A stretch of 64,000 nt of DNA from NCBI GenBank assembly GCA_013396635.1, contig WBMW01005156.1:77165-141164 (forward strand). The letters run 5' to 3'. Shown here one piece after another: positions 13,128 to 24,100 of this stretch. The first letter of the stretch is position 1. Each line of letters starts with the position of its first letter. Source of the DNA: Penelope pileata (lineage: Eukaryota > Chordata > Aves > Galliformes > Cracidae). The notes under the pieces were generated by a model that saw only the letters and a program-made list of their open reading frames with translations, searched no databases and was not told the DNA's origin. A program made the translations under genes and the position numbers.

Positions 13128-16064
13128 TGAAATTTCTTCAGCTAAAATTGTTGGAGGCTTGGAGAGTGTCTAGAAAAGTATTAGGTAATTCTTCTTCGTA
13201 CTTTTTTCTAGGAATATATTTATACTCAGTACCTAGAGACAAGATGCATGGCCAGATGATTCTTGGTGATTTCTTCTTTTGCTACATGTATAATAGTCAT
13301 TATTTTTGTGTAACTAGCTGATCTGGGCATAGATGCCATTCAAGCACCTAGATTTTCCTGATGTGTGATATATATGAAATGATTGCTTCTCAGTTTTGGA
13401 TTCCTCTTGGAAGGTGTGAGGGAAAAATAATCATTGTATGAGTGAATGTATAATAAATAATTAGCATATGTTAATATATAATCAGACTGTACGTGAAACA
13501 CTGCACAGCAGTTTGCTTATAAACAGGAATTTCCTTTATTGGGTAAGGTCTGAAATGTCAGAAATTATTCAGTTGTTTTTTTTTTTAGTACTGTTAGACA
13601 CTTTTTACATTATCACGGCAATAAGATATCTTGCTTTGCTTCAAATGCTAAGTTATATGTGGATCAGTGGACATATGCAAACATGGAATCTCTGAAAAGT
13701 TAAGAAGGGTGTCCCAATGTGAATTACCTTTTGCCATAGCACAATACCTCTCAGCAACAATCAGAATACCAACCAGATCAAACACAATCTTCTCTAAAGC
13801 TTTTCAAATGAAACAACATGGCTTTATAATAGCACTGAGTAGTAACACCTCATTTAATATGTACATTAATTATTGCTGAATTATAATGGAGTTCCTAAAA
13901 AGATGTCTAATGTTCACATTAATACTAAATGAATTCATTATGATCAGTGTAATTACAATGAATACTAACTAAATTAATAGTAGTTAGACAAGTTAGAAAA
14001 AGTGTCACCCATTTATTTGACATGTTCCAACCTGAATATATTTTGGCATTGCATGTATAACAGTAATGTGAATAATAGAGCAGTATATTTAGCAGTTTTT
14101 AGTATCATTGAACCACTAATTATTTTATTGTACATTGTTTCTATATGCATACAAAACACATGTACACAAAACACATCTGTGTTATCTGAAATCTATAAAA
14201 ATAACAAAGCTTTAAATCAGTCTGATGATTTTACTATGTGTGCATACAAATTCCTAGGTGCTTATTCAGAAAAGTAGATATTGAGGAAATAGACTATACA
14301 TGCAGTTGTGTCCCAGTTCTGCTCTCCAGTATTCATTCTAGTATGGACTCTACAGATCATCCATTGGAATACAGCACTTCCAGACAGAGCCTGATGTCAG
14401 GTGGTATGTTTAGCATGTTTCTGCATTTATATTTCTTGACCTGTTGGCCTAAGCCTCACATAAGGTATTCTTGCCTATGGCAAAAGAAACCTTTCCTGGG
14501 GATTGTATCTGTAGCCACACACCAGATGTCTCACGGGCTCTTAAAGAGTCCGTGTTAATTGTGCAGCAGTTTTCAAGGAAGAAGGATCAGAACCCAGTTT
14601 TATCCATAAGAGAAAACAGCAAAGAAATAAAATTTTAGCAGTTTCAGAAGGATTAAATGTGAAGTCTAATTCAACAAAAGGAATAAAAAGAGTTACTTAC
14701 AGTGCTTCAATCAACGGAATGGAATTTTGCTGCCATCTGTGAAAGAAAACAAAGCAAAAGAAATATGATTTCACAAAGCTCATAGAAATAATGGAATTTT
14801 ATATACAAATCAACAGAGTATAATTAGATGTTGCATTACCAGTAGGCTAATAAAATACTGTCTAATTTTTTTCTTTCACTACTTTGATTCATGGGTAACA
14901 CATCATCAACTGGATACATTCTTTTGCATTCAGATATCTTACATGTCATAAACTGTAAAAATCATTTGTTTCTTTGTCTGAGAAAGAAGGAATCGGTGGA
15001 TTGGTAGGGTAAAGAAGGACTGAAAATACGCTAAACACTTAAGGAACCATCAAAACATAGCTTGAGTCTTTGTTCACATAACAGAAGATACAAAGAGAAA
15101 AGTATCATCTTTCAACTTTTCTTCTACTTTTTTTCTGTTGTATTTCAGAGGAAGATGAACTGTAGCCTTCCGGCAATCACTAATGCAGTGTTTGTATTCC
15201 GTGTTGAAATTATCCACTTGGGTGCTGCACTGAAGCTGCATGGGCTATTTTGACACTGCATCCAGATGCTCCAATTTTGCTTCACTGACTCAGAGCAGAG
15301 CCAAAATGCCTTAGAGCAATGTTCAAAGGGTTAGGTCTTGATGAACCATTAAAGTACTCAGAAGAAGTGTTTCTAAACATCTCTGACTAGTGCTGAAGTG
15401 ACTTAAGTGGCCTTAGTGTGACACCCAGGTAGGGAATACTTAATAGCAAGATTAAGTCCTGCCGGAGATAGTTACGCTTCAGACAAATGTAGATTTTGCC
15501 CTTTTTTTTTTTTTTGAGAAAAGAAAAAATAAAATGTAAGTGAATAAGAGAAAAATCCACGATTTTAACAACAGCATATAAATTCTACAAAAAACATTTT
15601 GTCTGCTTTGTATAAACCAAATGGAAAGATCTATTTAGGAGTATTTCATTAGAAGACACACTTCTCATATATTTCCATTTACTGCTTTGAGACATAATTA
15701 ATAATTTACTGTTTGAACAAGAGCATAAAACCAGACTTTTTAATTGTTTTCTGTGAAGGAAGGGACTTCCTGTAGAATGTAAGTATACTTGAACACCAAA
15801 TATACATCTATATAGTTGAAGAGTCAGTATCTGAAAACTTACCCTAACTCAAGCAATGAACTTTGTTATTCCAATTAGCAAATATTTAGGGGATTGAAGA
15901 ATCATTTTGCACAGCATCATTCACTTAATTGGAGATTAATTGTATCTACTAGTAAGAGGAAGAAAATCAGACAAATACATAAAGCTCCAGGAAGGGTTTT
16001 ACTGAACAAGACAGTGAGGCCCTGAAGCAGAAAGCCAGAGGCACTTGACCATCTAACATCAACT
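13128..16064. other. AT-rich DNA with one exon-like segment
   Basis: Apart from the exon-like 36-mer listed separately at 14701-14736, no gene is seen. Small plus-strand open frames (75-106 codons between 13468 and 14558) have no family resemblance. A plus-strand donor-like AAT|GTAAGTATA lies at 15779, and a minus-strand AGG|GTAAGTTTT with its donor at 15840. Neither has a convincing acceptor partner. Confidence 0.5.
14701..14736 (-). other. Exon-like 36-nt segment with strong splice sites
   Basis: Read on the minus strand, a long polypyrimidine acceptor (GCTTTGTTTTCTTTCACAG) is followed by 36 nt and then by the donor GTAAGTAAC. Both sites match consensus well. One frame is open throughout and would give a 12-residue phase-2 microexon (WQQNSIPLIEAL). 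The other two frames have a TGA. It could be a coding microexon of a large minus-strand gene, a lncRNA exon, or a coincidence. Equally small acceptor-donor pairs at 43940-43957 and 59558 look like chance, so I keep this low. Confidence 0.3.
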
Positions 16065-17170
16065 GGAATCATAGAAACACAAGGTTGGAAAGGACCTACA
16101 AGATCATCTAGTCCAACCGTCCTCCTATCACCATCACTACCCACTAAGCTACTAAATCATATCTCGTAGCACCTCACCCAGATGCTTCTTGAACGGCACC
16201 AGGGACGGTGACTCCGCCACCTCCCTAGGCAGGCCATTCCAGTGCCTGACCACTCTTTCGGAGAAAAAGTTTTTCCTTATGTCTAATCTAAATCTTCCCT
16301 GGCACAACTTGCGGCCATTCCCTCTCATCCTGTCATTAGTTATCTGGGAGAAGAGGCCGATCCCCTCCTCACCACAAACTCCCCTCAGGATGTTGTAGAG
16401 TGCGATGAAATCTCCCCTGAGCCTCCTCTTCTCCAGACTAAACAATCCCAGCTCCCTCAGCCGCTTCTCATAAGACTTGTGCTTTAGACCCCTCACCAGT
16501 TTCATTGCCCTTCTCTGGACATGTTCCAGGGCCTTGATGTCTTTCTTGTAATGAGGGGCCCAAAGCTGAACACAGTACTCGAGGTGCAGCCTCACCAGAG
16601 CTGAGTACAGGGGGATGATCACCTCCCCACTCCTGCTGGCTACACTATTTCTAATGCAGGCCAGGATGCCATTGGCCTTCGTGGCCACCTGGGCACACTG
16701 TCGGCTCATGTTCAGCCGAGCATCAACCAACACCCCCGCGTCCTTTTCCTCTATACAGTCTTCAAGCCATTCTGCCCCAAGCCTATAGCGTTGCATGGGG
16801 TTATTGTGGCCAAAGTGCAGGACTCGGCACTTGGCCTTGTTGAACCTCATCCCATTGGCCTCAGCCCAGCTATCCAGCCTATCCAGATCCCTCTGAAGGG
16901 CCTCCCTACCCTCAGGCAGATGGACACATCCTCCCAACTTGGTGTCATCTGCAAACTTACTGAGGGTACACTCAATACCCTCGTCTAGGTCATCAATAAA
17001 GATATTAAACAAGATGGGCCCCAGTACCAACCCCCGAGGGACACCACTTGTAACGGGATGCCAGCTGGACTTTACTTCACTAACCATCACCCGCTGGGCA
17101 TGGCCCTCTAGCCAGTTCTTTACCCAGAGAAGAGTGTACCTGTCCAGGCCACAAGCTGCCAGTTCCCCCA
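16065..17170 (-). mobile_element. CR1 LINE, 5'-truncated, antisense
   Basis: A minus-strand CR1 non-LTR retrotransposon. Its 3' end is at 16065, where the plus strand reads GGAATCATAGAAAC, followed by AAGGTTGGAAAGGACCTACA and ATCATCTAGTCCAACC, which are CR1 3' UTR signatures in reverse complement. Coding homology to CR1 ORF2 runs to about 17168 and then stops. The first residues of the open frame (VWFSF) are not CR1-like, so the 5' truncation lies near there. Truncation from the 5' side is the normal outcome of CR1 target-primed reverse transcription. It is followed almost at once (17242) by a mariner element. Confidence 0.95.
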
Positions 17171-17189
17171 GGAAACTAAACCAAACCAT
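16152..17189 (-). pseudogene. CR1 ORF2 fragment, reverse transcriptase C-terminal half
   Basis: An open frame of 345 codons with no internal stop, encoding the last part of the CR1 ORF2 polyprotein (normally an N-terminal endonuclease followed by reverse transcriptase). The endonuclease and the early RT motifs are missing. Present are the RT block SGVPRGLVLGPILFNIF at residues 48-64 and the catalytic FADD box at 79-82, with both aspartates kept. After these comes the C-terminal region with ALVRLHLEYCVQLWAP and HWNGLPREV. The intact frame over more than 1 kb and the retained catalytic pair indicate a fairly young copy. The start codon is only the first Met of the open frame, not a native start. 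Without the upstream domains it cannot mobilise itself. Confidence 0.93.
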
Positions 17190-17241
17190 GCGTTTTCTAA
17201 AACGTTCTTACCAATGAAATATATACAAAATTACAATTTGA

Positions 17242-17732
17242 TACATAGCTCACTCTGAAAATACTGCTTTCTACTTTTTTCTATGGAAACTACAACAGAT
17301 ACAAAGAGCACAATAACACTATCTGGTAGAGCAAATTCTCAGCTACAAAACATGCTCATAAAAATCTGCATGGCCATCTGGAATGTGGCTTGTCTTTCAT
17401 ACTGCTGTCAACAACGCTGAAATGCACCACCCACTGCCTCACTGTCCTCACATCCACTGTTTGGTCTCTAGAAACGTTCAGCAAGTGGTGAGGAATGTCA
17501 GTGGGTGCCATTTTTTATGCATAGAGAAATTCCGTTCCACACCTTTGCTTCATAATCACTTCCATCTCAGATGCCATTGGGTTAGAGTGCCCCTCTGCTG
17601 CCATCTGTCGCATGGCAACAACATGGAATAGAATATTGGCGGGAAAGTTCGCCCTCTACTGCCATGCTACCAGCATTTGCCTCTGACGTTGTTGGCCGAC
17701 ATAATAAAATAGGAGGCATCACGCAGGCCTCA
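17242..17732 (-). mobile_element. Internally deleted mariner (Galluhop-like), antisense
   Basis: A non-autonomous Tc1/mariner-type DNA transposon. It shares long stretches, in reverse complement, with the element at 35147-35711. The shared parts are the block around GGCGGGAAAGTTCGCCCTCT, the block around GCCATTTTTTATGCATAGAG, a transposase remnant with WVV.FS...KDK, and the 3' end GTATCTGTTGTAGTTTCCAT. The terminal repeat with AATAGGAGGCAT is recognisable at 17707-17720, although this end has lost several bases. The catalytic core is absent. Compared with the 35-kb copy it lacks roughly 70 bp just after the shared deletion junction. TA lies at the left end, as expected for mariner insertion. 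Confidence 0.85.
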
Positions 17733-18209
17733 TATATGCTCTTGTAGATTACTAACTGAGTAACAAGAGCTAAAGTGAGTGAGAGGAGACACATTTGATA
17801 CAGAACATACATGGTACAGTAGGAGGGAGTTAACTGTGGAAAATCTTGAAAGAGACATGCTGACATAACTGAAGGATATCCTGAAGGAAACTTTCCTTAA
17901 AAAAATCACTGCAAAAATCCACTTTATGGTCCCTCCAGCATCTGCTCCTCTTCTTTTTCTCTTATCTGTCTGCATCTGGCTGCTGCTCCCAGTGAGCTCC
18001 CTAACTGCGCTGAATGGGCTCTACAAAACCCAAGCCGCACCCTGCTTGTGTGTCCTGGGGATTTCACAGTCAGGCTAGATGTTTCCACAACACATTCAGT
18101 GAAGAACTTGTCCAGCTGCAACTAAGCCTTCATATTTGTATTTACTTTATGAGAATGGATAATCACTCTAAAGTTTTATACCTTTGTATTTATATCTATT
18201 TATATCTAG
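17733..18209. other. Unassigned DNA between mariner and CR1
   Basis: About 480 bp, somewhat GC-richer around 17930-18110, with no recognised repeat or gene. Short frames on both strands cross it (for example 17924-18121 minus), but none resembles a protein family. It directly precedes the 5' breakpoint of the plus-strand CR1 at about 18210. Confidence 0.5.
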
Positions 18210-19175
18210 AACTGGCTGACTGGCCGAGCTCAGAGGGTAGTGATCAGCGGCACAGAGTCCAGCTGGAGGCCTGTAACTAGCGGTGTTCCCCAGGGGTCAG
18301 TGCTGGGTCCGGTCTTGTTCAATATCTTCATCAAGGACCTTGATGAGGGGATAGTGTCCACCCTCAGCAAGTTTGCTGATTACATGAAACTGGGGGGAGT
18401 GGCTGACATGCCAGAAGGCTGTGCTGCCATTCAGCAAGACCTGGACAGGCTGGAGAGATGGGCAGAGAGGAACCTGATGAGGTTCAACAAAAGCAAGTGT
18501 AGAGTCTTGCACCTGGGGAGGAATAACCGCATGTACCAGTACAGGCTGGGGGATGACCTGCTGGAGAGGAGCTCTACAGAGAGGGACCTGGGGTTCCTAG
18601 TAGACAACAGGTTGGCCATGAGCCAGCAGTGTGCCCTGGTGGCTAAGAAGGCCAATGGGATCCTAGGGTGCATTAAAAAGAGTATTGCCAGCAGGTCGAG
18701 GGAGGTGATCCTCCCCCTCTACTCTGCCCTGGTCAGGCCTCAGCTGGAGTACTGTGTCCAGTTCTGGGCTCCCCTGTATAAGAAAGACAGGGACCTCCTG
18801 GAAAGAGTCCAGCGGAGGGCCACAAAGATGATAAAGGGCCTGGAGCATCTCCCCTATGAGGAGAGGCTCAGTAAGCTGGGTCTGTTCAGCCTGGAGAAAA
18901 GAAGGCTGAGAGGGGACCTGATCCATGTTTATAAGTATCTTAGTTGCGGGAGGCAAATGGAGGTGGGGAACCTCTTTTCAGTGGTCAGTGGGGACAGGAC
19001 AAGGGGCAATGGCCTTAAGCTGGAGCACAGGAAGTTCCGCACCAACATGCGGAAGAACTTCTTCACGGTGCGGGTGACGGAGCACTGGAACAGGCTGCCC
19101 AGGGAGGTTGTGGAGTCTCCTTCCCTGGAGATATTCAAGACCCGCCTGGACGCCTACCTGTGCAACCTGCTGTAG
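18210..19175 (+). pseudogene. CR1 ORF2 fragment, RT C-terminal half with damaged catalytic box
   Basis: A continuous open frame; from the GTG at 18240 it is 311 codons, and the same frame extends back to 18210 without a stop. It covers the C-terminal half of the CR1 reverse transcriptase: SGVPQGSVLGPVLFNIF (residues 14-30 counted from 18240), then FADYMKL where CR1 normally has FADDTKL, then ALVRPQLEYCVQFWAP and HWNRLPREVVESPSL near the end. The second catalytic aspartate is replaced by tyrosine (residue 48), which should abolish polymerase activity even in a full-length copy. The endonuclease and N-terminal RT are missing. The frame is otherwise undamaged, so the copy is moderately young. 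Confidence 0.93.
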
Positions 19176-19256
19176 GGAACCTGCTCTGGCAGGGGGGTTG
19201 GACTCGATGATCTCTCGAGGTCCCTTCCAACCCCTACAATTCTGTGATTCTGTGAT
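18210..19256 (+). mobile_element. CR1 LINE, 5'-truncated
   Basis: A plus-strand CR1 copy. Homology starts abruptly at about 18210, inside the RT domain with NWLTGRAQRVV, and continues through the stop at 19173-19175. The 3' UTR (GGGAACCTGCTCTGGCAGG, then GATGATCTCTCGAGGTCCC) follows and ends in octamer repeats CTGTGATTCTGTGATCTT near 19256. Its 3' end is of the same type as the fragment at 1-84 and differs from that of the minus-strand CR1 at 16.1 kb, so the two neighbours come from different CR1 subfamilies. Confidence 0.95.
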
Positions 19257-20825
19257 CTTGGATGCTTTGTTCATATTTTGTTACATATGTCATTATTCTT
19301 ATTTGTGCAATACATACAGAGAACATTCTTAGATAATAAACAGTATAAAAAATATGAGTATTATGATTACTTAATTTTACTATTGTGCTCATGTGCTGTT
19401 TAAATATAAGAAGGTAGAGGGGGGAAGAAAGAAATAAAGACTATTTGCATTTTATAACTGTTTTCACCAGTACAGTTCAGAAAACATTTTTAATTTTGAA
19501 AAAAAAAAAAAATCCACTGAGGTATCTTAATCTCTCTAGAAGAGAAAATAATTCTAGTTTTATGGACTACGAATGTGCAGAATTAGAGATAATGACAGGT
19601 GTTTAGTTAAAAATAGAATTCAGGATGTTTTACTGACAACAGTTTAGTGAACTGTAAGAATCTGATGTACTACATGTCCCTTCGGGAAAAAAAAAAAAGT
19701 CAACAAACAACAAATTATCAATCAGCAAATACAACTGACTTCTCCAGCAAGAATGCTGGTTTCTTTAGAATTTCTGGATAGAAGGTCTTTCAGAAAATAA
19801 ACTTGTTGCATTATTTTCGGAGAATTGACATGCATGAGAACAGCTCATGAGAATAACGTTCCCTGTTAGCATTTAATAAAAGAGCTTTGGAAACAGGAAA
19901 CAGGAAAAAAGCTCTCCTCCTAGTTAGCAGAGGGCACACAACCATTCTTATCCCTTCACCATACCTCTAAAGGAATTCACTGAATTGTGCCTCAGGAACA
20001 CTGGCTTTCATAACTGGTATGAGCAGGCCGTCTGTGTGACTTTGGACACATTTACAATATTTAACAATTATTTCTGTATCTGCAGACCACTATTGATTTT
20101 CTTGCAAGTGGTCAATAGATTACCTGCGCCTAAAAGATTTTGCTTGTTCTTTACTCACTTGTCCCCCCATCAAATATATAACAATACTTTTTTTTTTTGT
20201 CTTTTTCTCACATTCTCTCGCAATGTAAACTGTAAAGAAAGATGACTCAGAATTAATAAATAGACAGTGTTTTTTTTTTTTCCCCCTGTTTGTATTTATC
20301 TTTGTGTCTGAGTTTAAATTAGCACACTCATGTGGCTAGCAACTTTTACTAAATCCTCTTAATGAAAGTACATTAGTTCAGTACAGGTCCTTGAATTATG
20401 AAATGTTAGGCAATACGGAAGCATACGCAGCAGAACTGTGTGTGAACAATTTTTCTGTTGGATGCTTTAACAGAAAAGGTATTGAAAAATCAGTCTTCTC
20501 TCCCTAACTCCTCCCCCCCCAAACTAACTAACATTCTGCATTTACTGCCAAATGAAAACATGATTTGATTTCATTATAGACTGACTGAGAGTCATACTGA
20601 AAATATTTAGGGGTTAAAAAAATGTAGAGAAGAATTATCTTTCACCATTCTTAAAAACAGTACTTTTGTCCAATCAGCAATATGTAATATCTCTCTTGCC
20701 AGAGAGACAGGGAACTCTGCAGAAGCCATTTAAACACAAAACCAAAGAACTGGAAATGAAAGATTAGGTTTACACACTCTTTGTAAATCATTCATGAAAG
20801 TAAAGGGAATCCCCCCTCTCTTCAT
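19257..20825. other. AT-rich gene-free DNA
   Basis: No gene seen. A faint MIR-like word, GTCTGTGTGACTTTGGACAC, occurs at 20029-20048 and could be the core of another very old SINE, too diverged to call. Homopolymer runs (A13 near 19499, A12 near 19688, T runs near 20190 and 20270) are present. Confidence 0.5.
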
Positions 20826-21125
20826 TTATTCAATAGCTCTGTGGTCAGGGCCTCATCTGATATACAATGTGGGACAATCGGGTTCAAGTCCCTCTTTGTC
20901 TGGGTGTTCTTGAACCCACGTTTTCACTTTCCCAGAAGAGTTCTTAAACCAGTGAGAAATCTGTAATTGGCTTTTCCTGATCCCCATGGAAAAGCTGTTC
21001 TGCATGGATTATTTAAATACTGAGTCAAAGAGCGAGAATGACTCTTTGGTCTAGTGGTTAAAGCATTCACTGGGGAGGCACACAGCGAGGTCAAAGCAGC
21101 AGTTCAAACAGCTCAGGTGAGAGCA
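20826..21125 (+). mobile_element. Old tRNA-derived SINE(s) with fold-back heads
   Basis: Two tRNA-like RNA polymerase III promoter heads lie about 210 bp apart in the same orientation. The first has an A-box-like TAGCTCTGTGG (20834-20844) and an exact B-box GGTTCAAGTCC (20881-20891). The second has an exact A-box TGGTCTAGTGG (21047-21057) and a decayed B-box around GTTCAAA (21102). Between them, CTTGAACCC (20909-20917) is the perfect complement of GGGTTCAAG (20880-20888), and TCTTAAACCAGTGAG near 20942 resembles the reverse complement of the GGTTAAAGC..CACTGG head. I infer an ancient amniote tRNA-SINE with inverted heads. The family name is not certain. Confidence 0.6.
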
Positions 21126-24100
21126 TACCACTGCAGAACATCCACTGGCTATGTGATTCCCCTGGAAGGTGGAAAATGAGGGCTTAAAGCTCAGTCAGGG
21201 GAATGGAGTTGAAACCTAGCCTCATATGTATAGGAGTTACTGCATTAGGAACATATGGTGAGTTCTTCAACCTTGTAGGGGTAAAGGCAAGTGCGTGAGA
21301 GAGGAAGCTGGAAAAGAGAAACAGTTGTTGTCTCTGCCTCACAGTTTGGTGGACCTATTCCTTTTTCCAAAACGGAAAATGAAAGTCACTCCAAATTCAA
21401 CCTGCATTTTGAAAAAAATTGAGCTGATGGTGTTTTTAAATTGTAGCAATCCCTTTCATTTGCTAAAAATGTATTCAGATATTTGATGTAAAAACATGTT
21501 GTACTCCATACTCAGATTAGGCTAGAATTTTTCTTTTTTATTTTTTGGCTCTTGACTGAGATTTCTAATAATATATGTATGTAATAAACACTAATAACCC
21601 ATGTGGAGCTTGGGTAGACTGCCATTTAAGAGCTGTTATACAAATGACATTCTCAGAGCAAGTGGAGTAAGAGGGAGATATTACAGTGGAAGCTGTATTA
21701 AGTTAACATTTCAGCTTGTGAAGAGTGTATTCATCATACTTTTTAGCATATGAGAAAGGAATGGTCAGGGGTTTTCTGAGTCAGTATAGTTCATCCGGCA
21801 ATACGAGCTCTGAATTTCTATGATACATTCATGGTTATAAGCCTCCTATTTGAATGCAGTATTTTATATTTAATTTATTACATACTGCCTGCAAGCTCAA
21901 CTGAGTCTGTTTTATGAGGAAATAAATTATTATATTGAGTAATAGAAAAGTATACCTGAAATCCGTTCTACTAGCCATCAGCTCAGACTTGAGAATTCAT
22001 TTCCTTTCCTGAAGATTAGATACAGTATTTTGTTGTTGTTAAAATTTGAACATGGCATAATTCACTTATGGTATTTAAATCTTATTTTTCTTTCACTGTC
22101 ACTATTTCACTCCTAAAATCTTCATGTTTTTCTGACAGCATTCAGAAGCTCTAGGGATATCAATGACAAGTTAACTGGATGTAAATCTTTCACATAAGAA
22201 GTGGATTTCAACAGCAGAAGTCTGGTAAAAACAAAATGTTAAGCTAGAAATATAACATGGCTTTGGCTAAAGAAACATTTTCAGCTTAATACAGTTACTT
22301 CAATAATTTAATTTGATGGTTATATAAATGTTACATACTTAAAAATATTCAGTCTCAGGCAACATTATACCATATTAATCCTTGTTGGTCTGTGTGTGGA
22401 TACAGCACACACACAAGTCACTAGTTATTTCTTAACGGGTACTAAGAACAGGCTGCTGCATTCATATGCCACTTAATTGTCCTTTTTTTTTTTTTTTTTT
22501 TCCAAAAGAGTATTGCATGCAAAAATAACAGAATGTTTTACATTTTCCCTTTTAATAACAAGTGGAAATTATGTAGCTTGTTGCCAATGAACATGCCCAC
22601 TAAGACAAGTTGCTTCTTGTGGGAGGTCTAATTTCTTACGTTTCCAAAGCTCCATTCCTGAACACCCGCTCTGAACACAAAAGTCACTTTTACTTTAGAA
22701 AGTTCACGCAGAACTTTCCAATTAAAATTTCTCCATCTGGGCAGGGTATAGGAAGTCTGTGTAGGTAACCACTAATTTGCAGCTGACTCCATTAAAAATA
22801 GTTGACTGTCTAAAGATAATCCTGCTTTGGTGTGACAAGATTTGAAATGGAAAATGAAGACATTGATAAATGATGTAAATCAAACCTATATTCACAAAAT
22901 GTATGCTGCTTCTACCTCAAAGATGTTGATAGGATACTCAGTGAAGAAGATGTGCTAGGGGAAAGTTCTTCCTCATGAATAACAAGCATAGCAAGTGTCA
23001 GTATCAGTATCACTGGAACTTTTTTTTAGGTTTTATTGGTTATTGGTAACAATACTGATAGACACAGTCAAGGTGCTTTCATATGAACTAATAACAGCAA
23101 ATTTGTAGAATTTTTACTTTCAGTTATACAACAAACATCTCACAAAACAAAAATACAGCAAATGGCCTTTGAAAACTTTTTAAAGATGTTAGGAATTAAT
23201 GTGTAGAAAAAAATATTCATATGATATTAATTAGAAATACATATAAAATGAAAAATGGTAATGAATTATTCCATTTATAAGCACACTGGAAGAAGAATCA
23301 AGATTGTCTAACTACTTCTGTAAAACATTTCTACAGCTACTCAGCATCTCTAATTTTAAAATATAAACATATAAATATTTCTGTTCAAAATTGTGTTAGT
23401 ATAACATATAGATATAATATTTCCAAAAACACTGTGTGGTTTTCTTACTTGTTCAGCACTAAATGGTAATTTACCTTAATTTGCTTTTATTTTAGCATCA
23501 CTCAAAATAGTACATTAACAAAAGGGCCAATGCAGTTTTCAGTATGAAAGAGAAAGGCTACCACTGAATCCTCTATGATCAGGATTGGACACACGCAATT
23601 ATCAGGAGTAAAAATATTTATTTAACCTCATCTACATGACTGATGCAGACCTATTTCAATCACATAATACAACAAAATACAGTGTTGCTTCTGTTAGTTT
23701 TGTAACTCTGAAACAGAAAAGGACAAAGTAAAAATTATAAAAGTATTTAAAAAGTGCAGCTGTTTCATAGGAATTAGGTCAGAATCAATAGAATGATCCT
23801 TAGTAACTAAAAAATAATTAGAGAAAAATAATTAAGTCAAAGTTAATATTATAAGTAGTTTAGTGCTATACTGCACCATGTTCTTGTTCAAAATTGTTCA
23901 CTAATTTACATAAGAACAGAAAAGTAACCAAATTGTTTCTGGGTTATTGGTCTTTTAATCTTGTATATTAATTCAGGTAATGTACCACTACAACTAGCTT
24001 GCATTTAATTATTTTTATTTATGTACCATTAAGCTCAATTTTCATTATTTCTGTGGTAGACAAAAAGAGGATGAATCCACTGTATATGTGTTATCATCTC

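Noticed and set aside
16189..17217. Plus-strand open frames of 65-92 codons over the CR1 at 16-17 kb
   Set aside because: They are shadow frames on the antisense strand of the CR1 reverse transcriptase. No independent protein similarity.
18297..19274. Minus-strand frames of 69-98 codons over the CR1 at 18-19 kb
   Set aside because: Antisense shadows of the CR1 ORF2 fragment.
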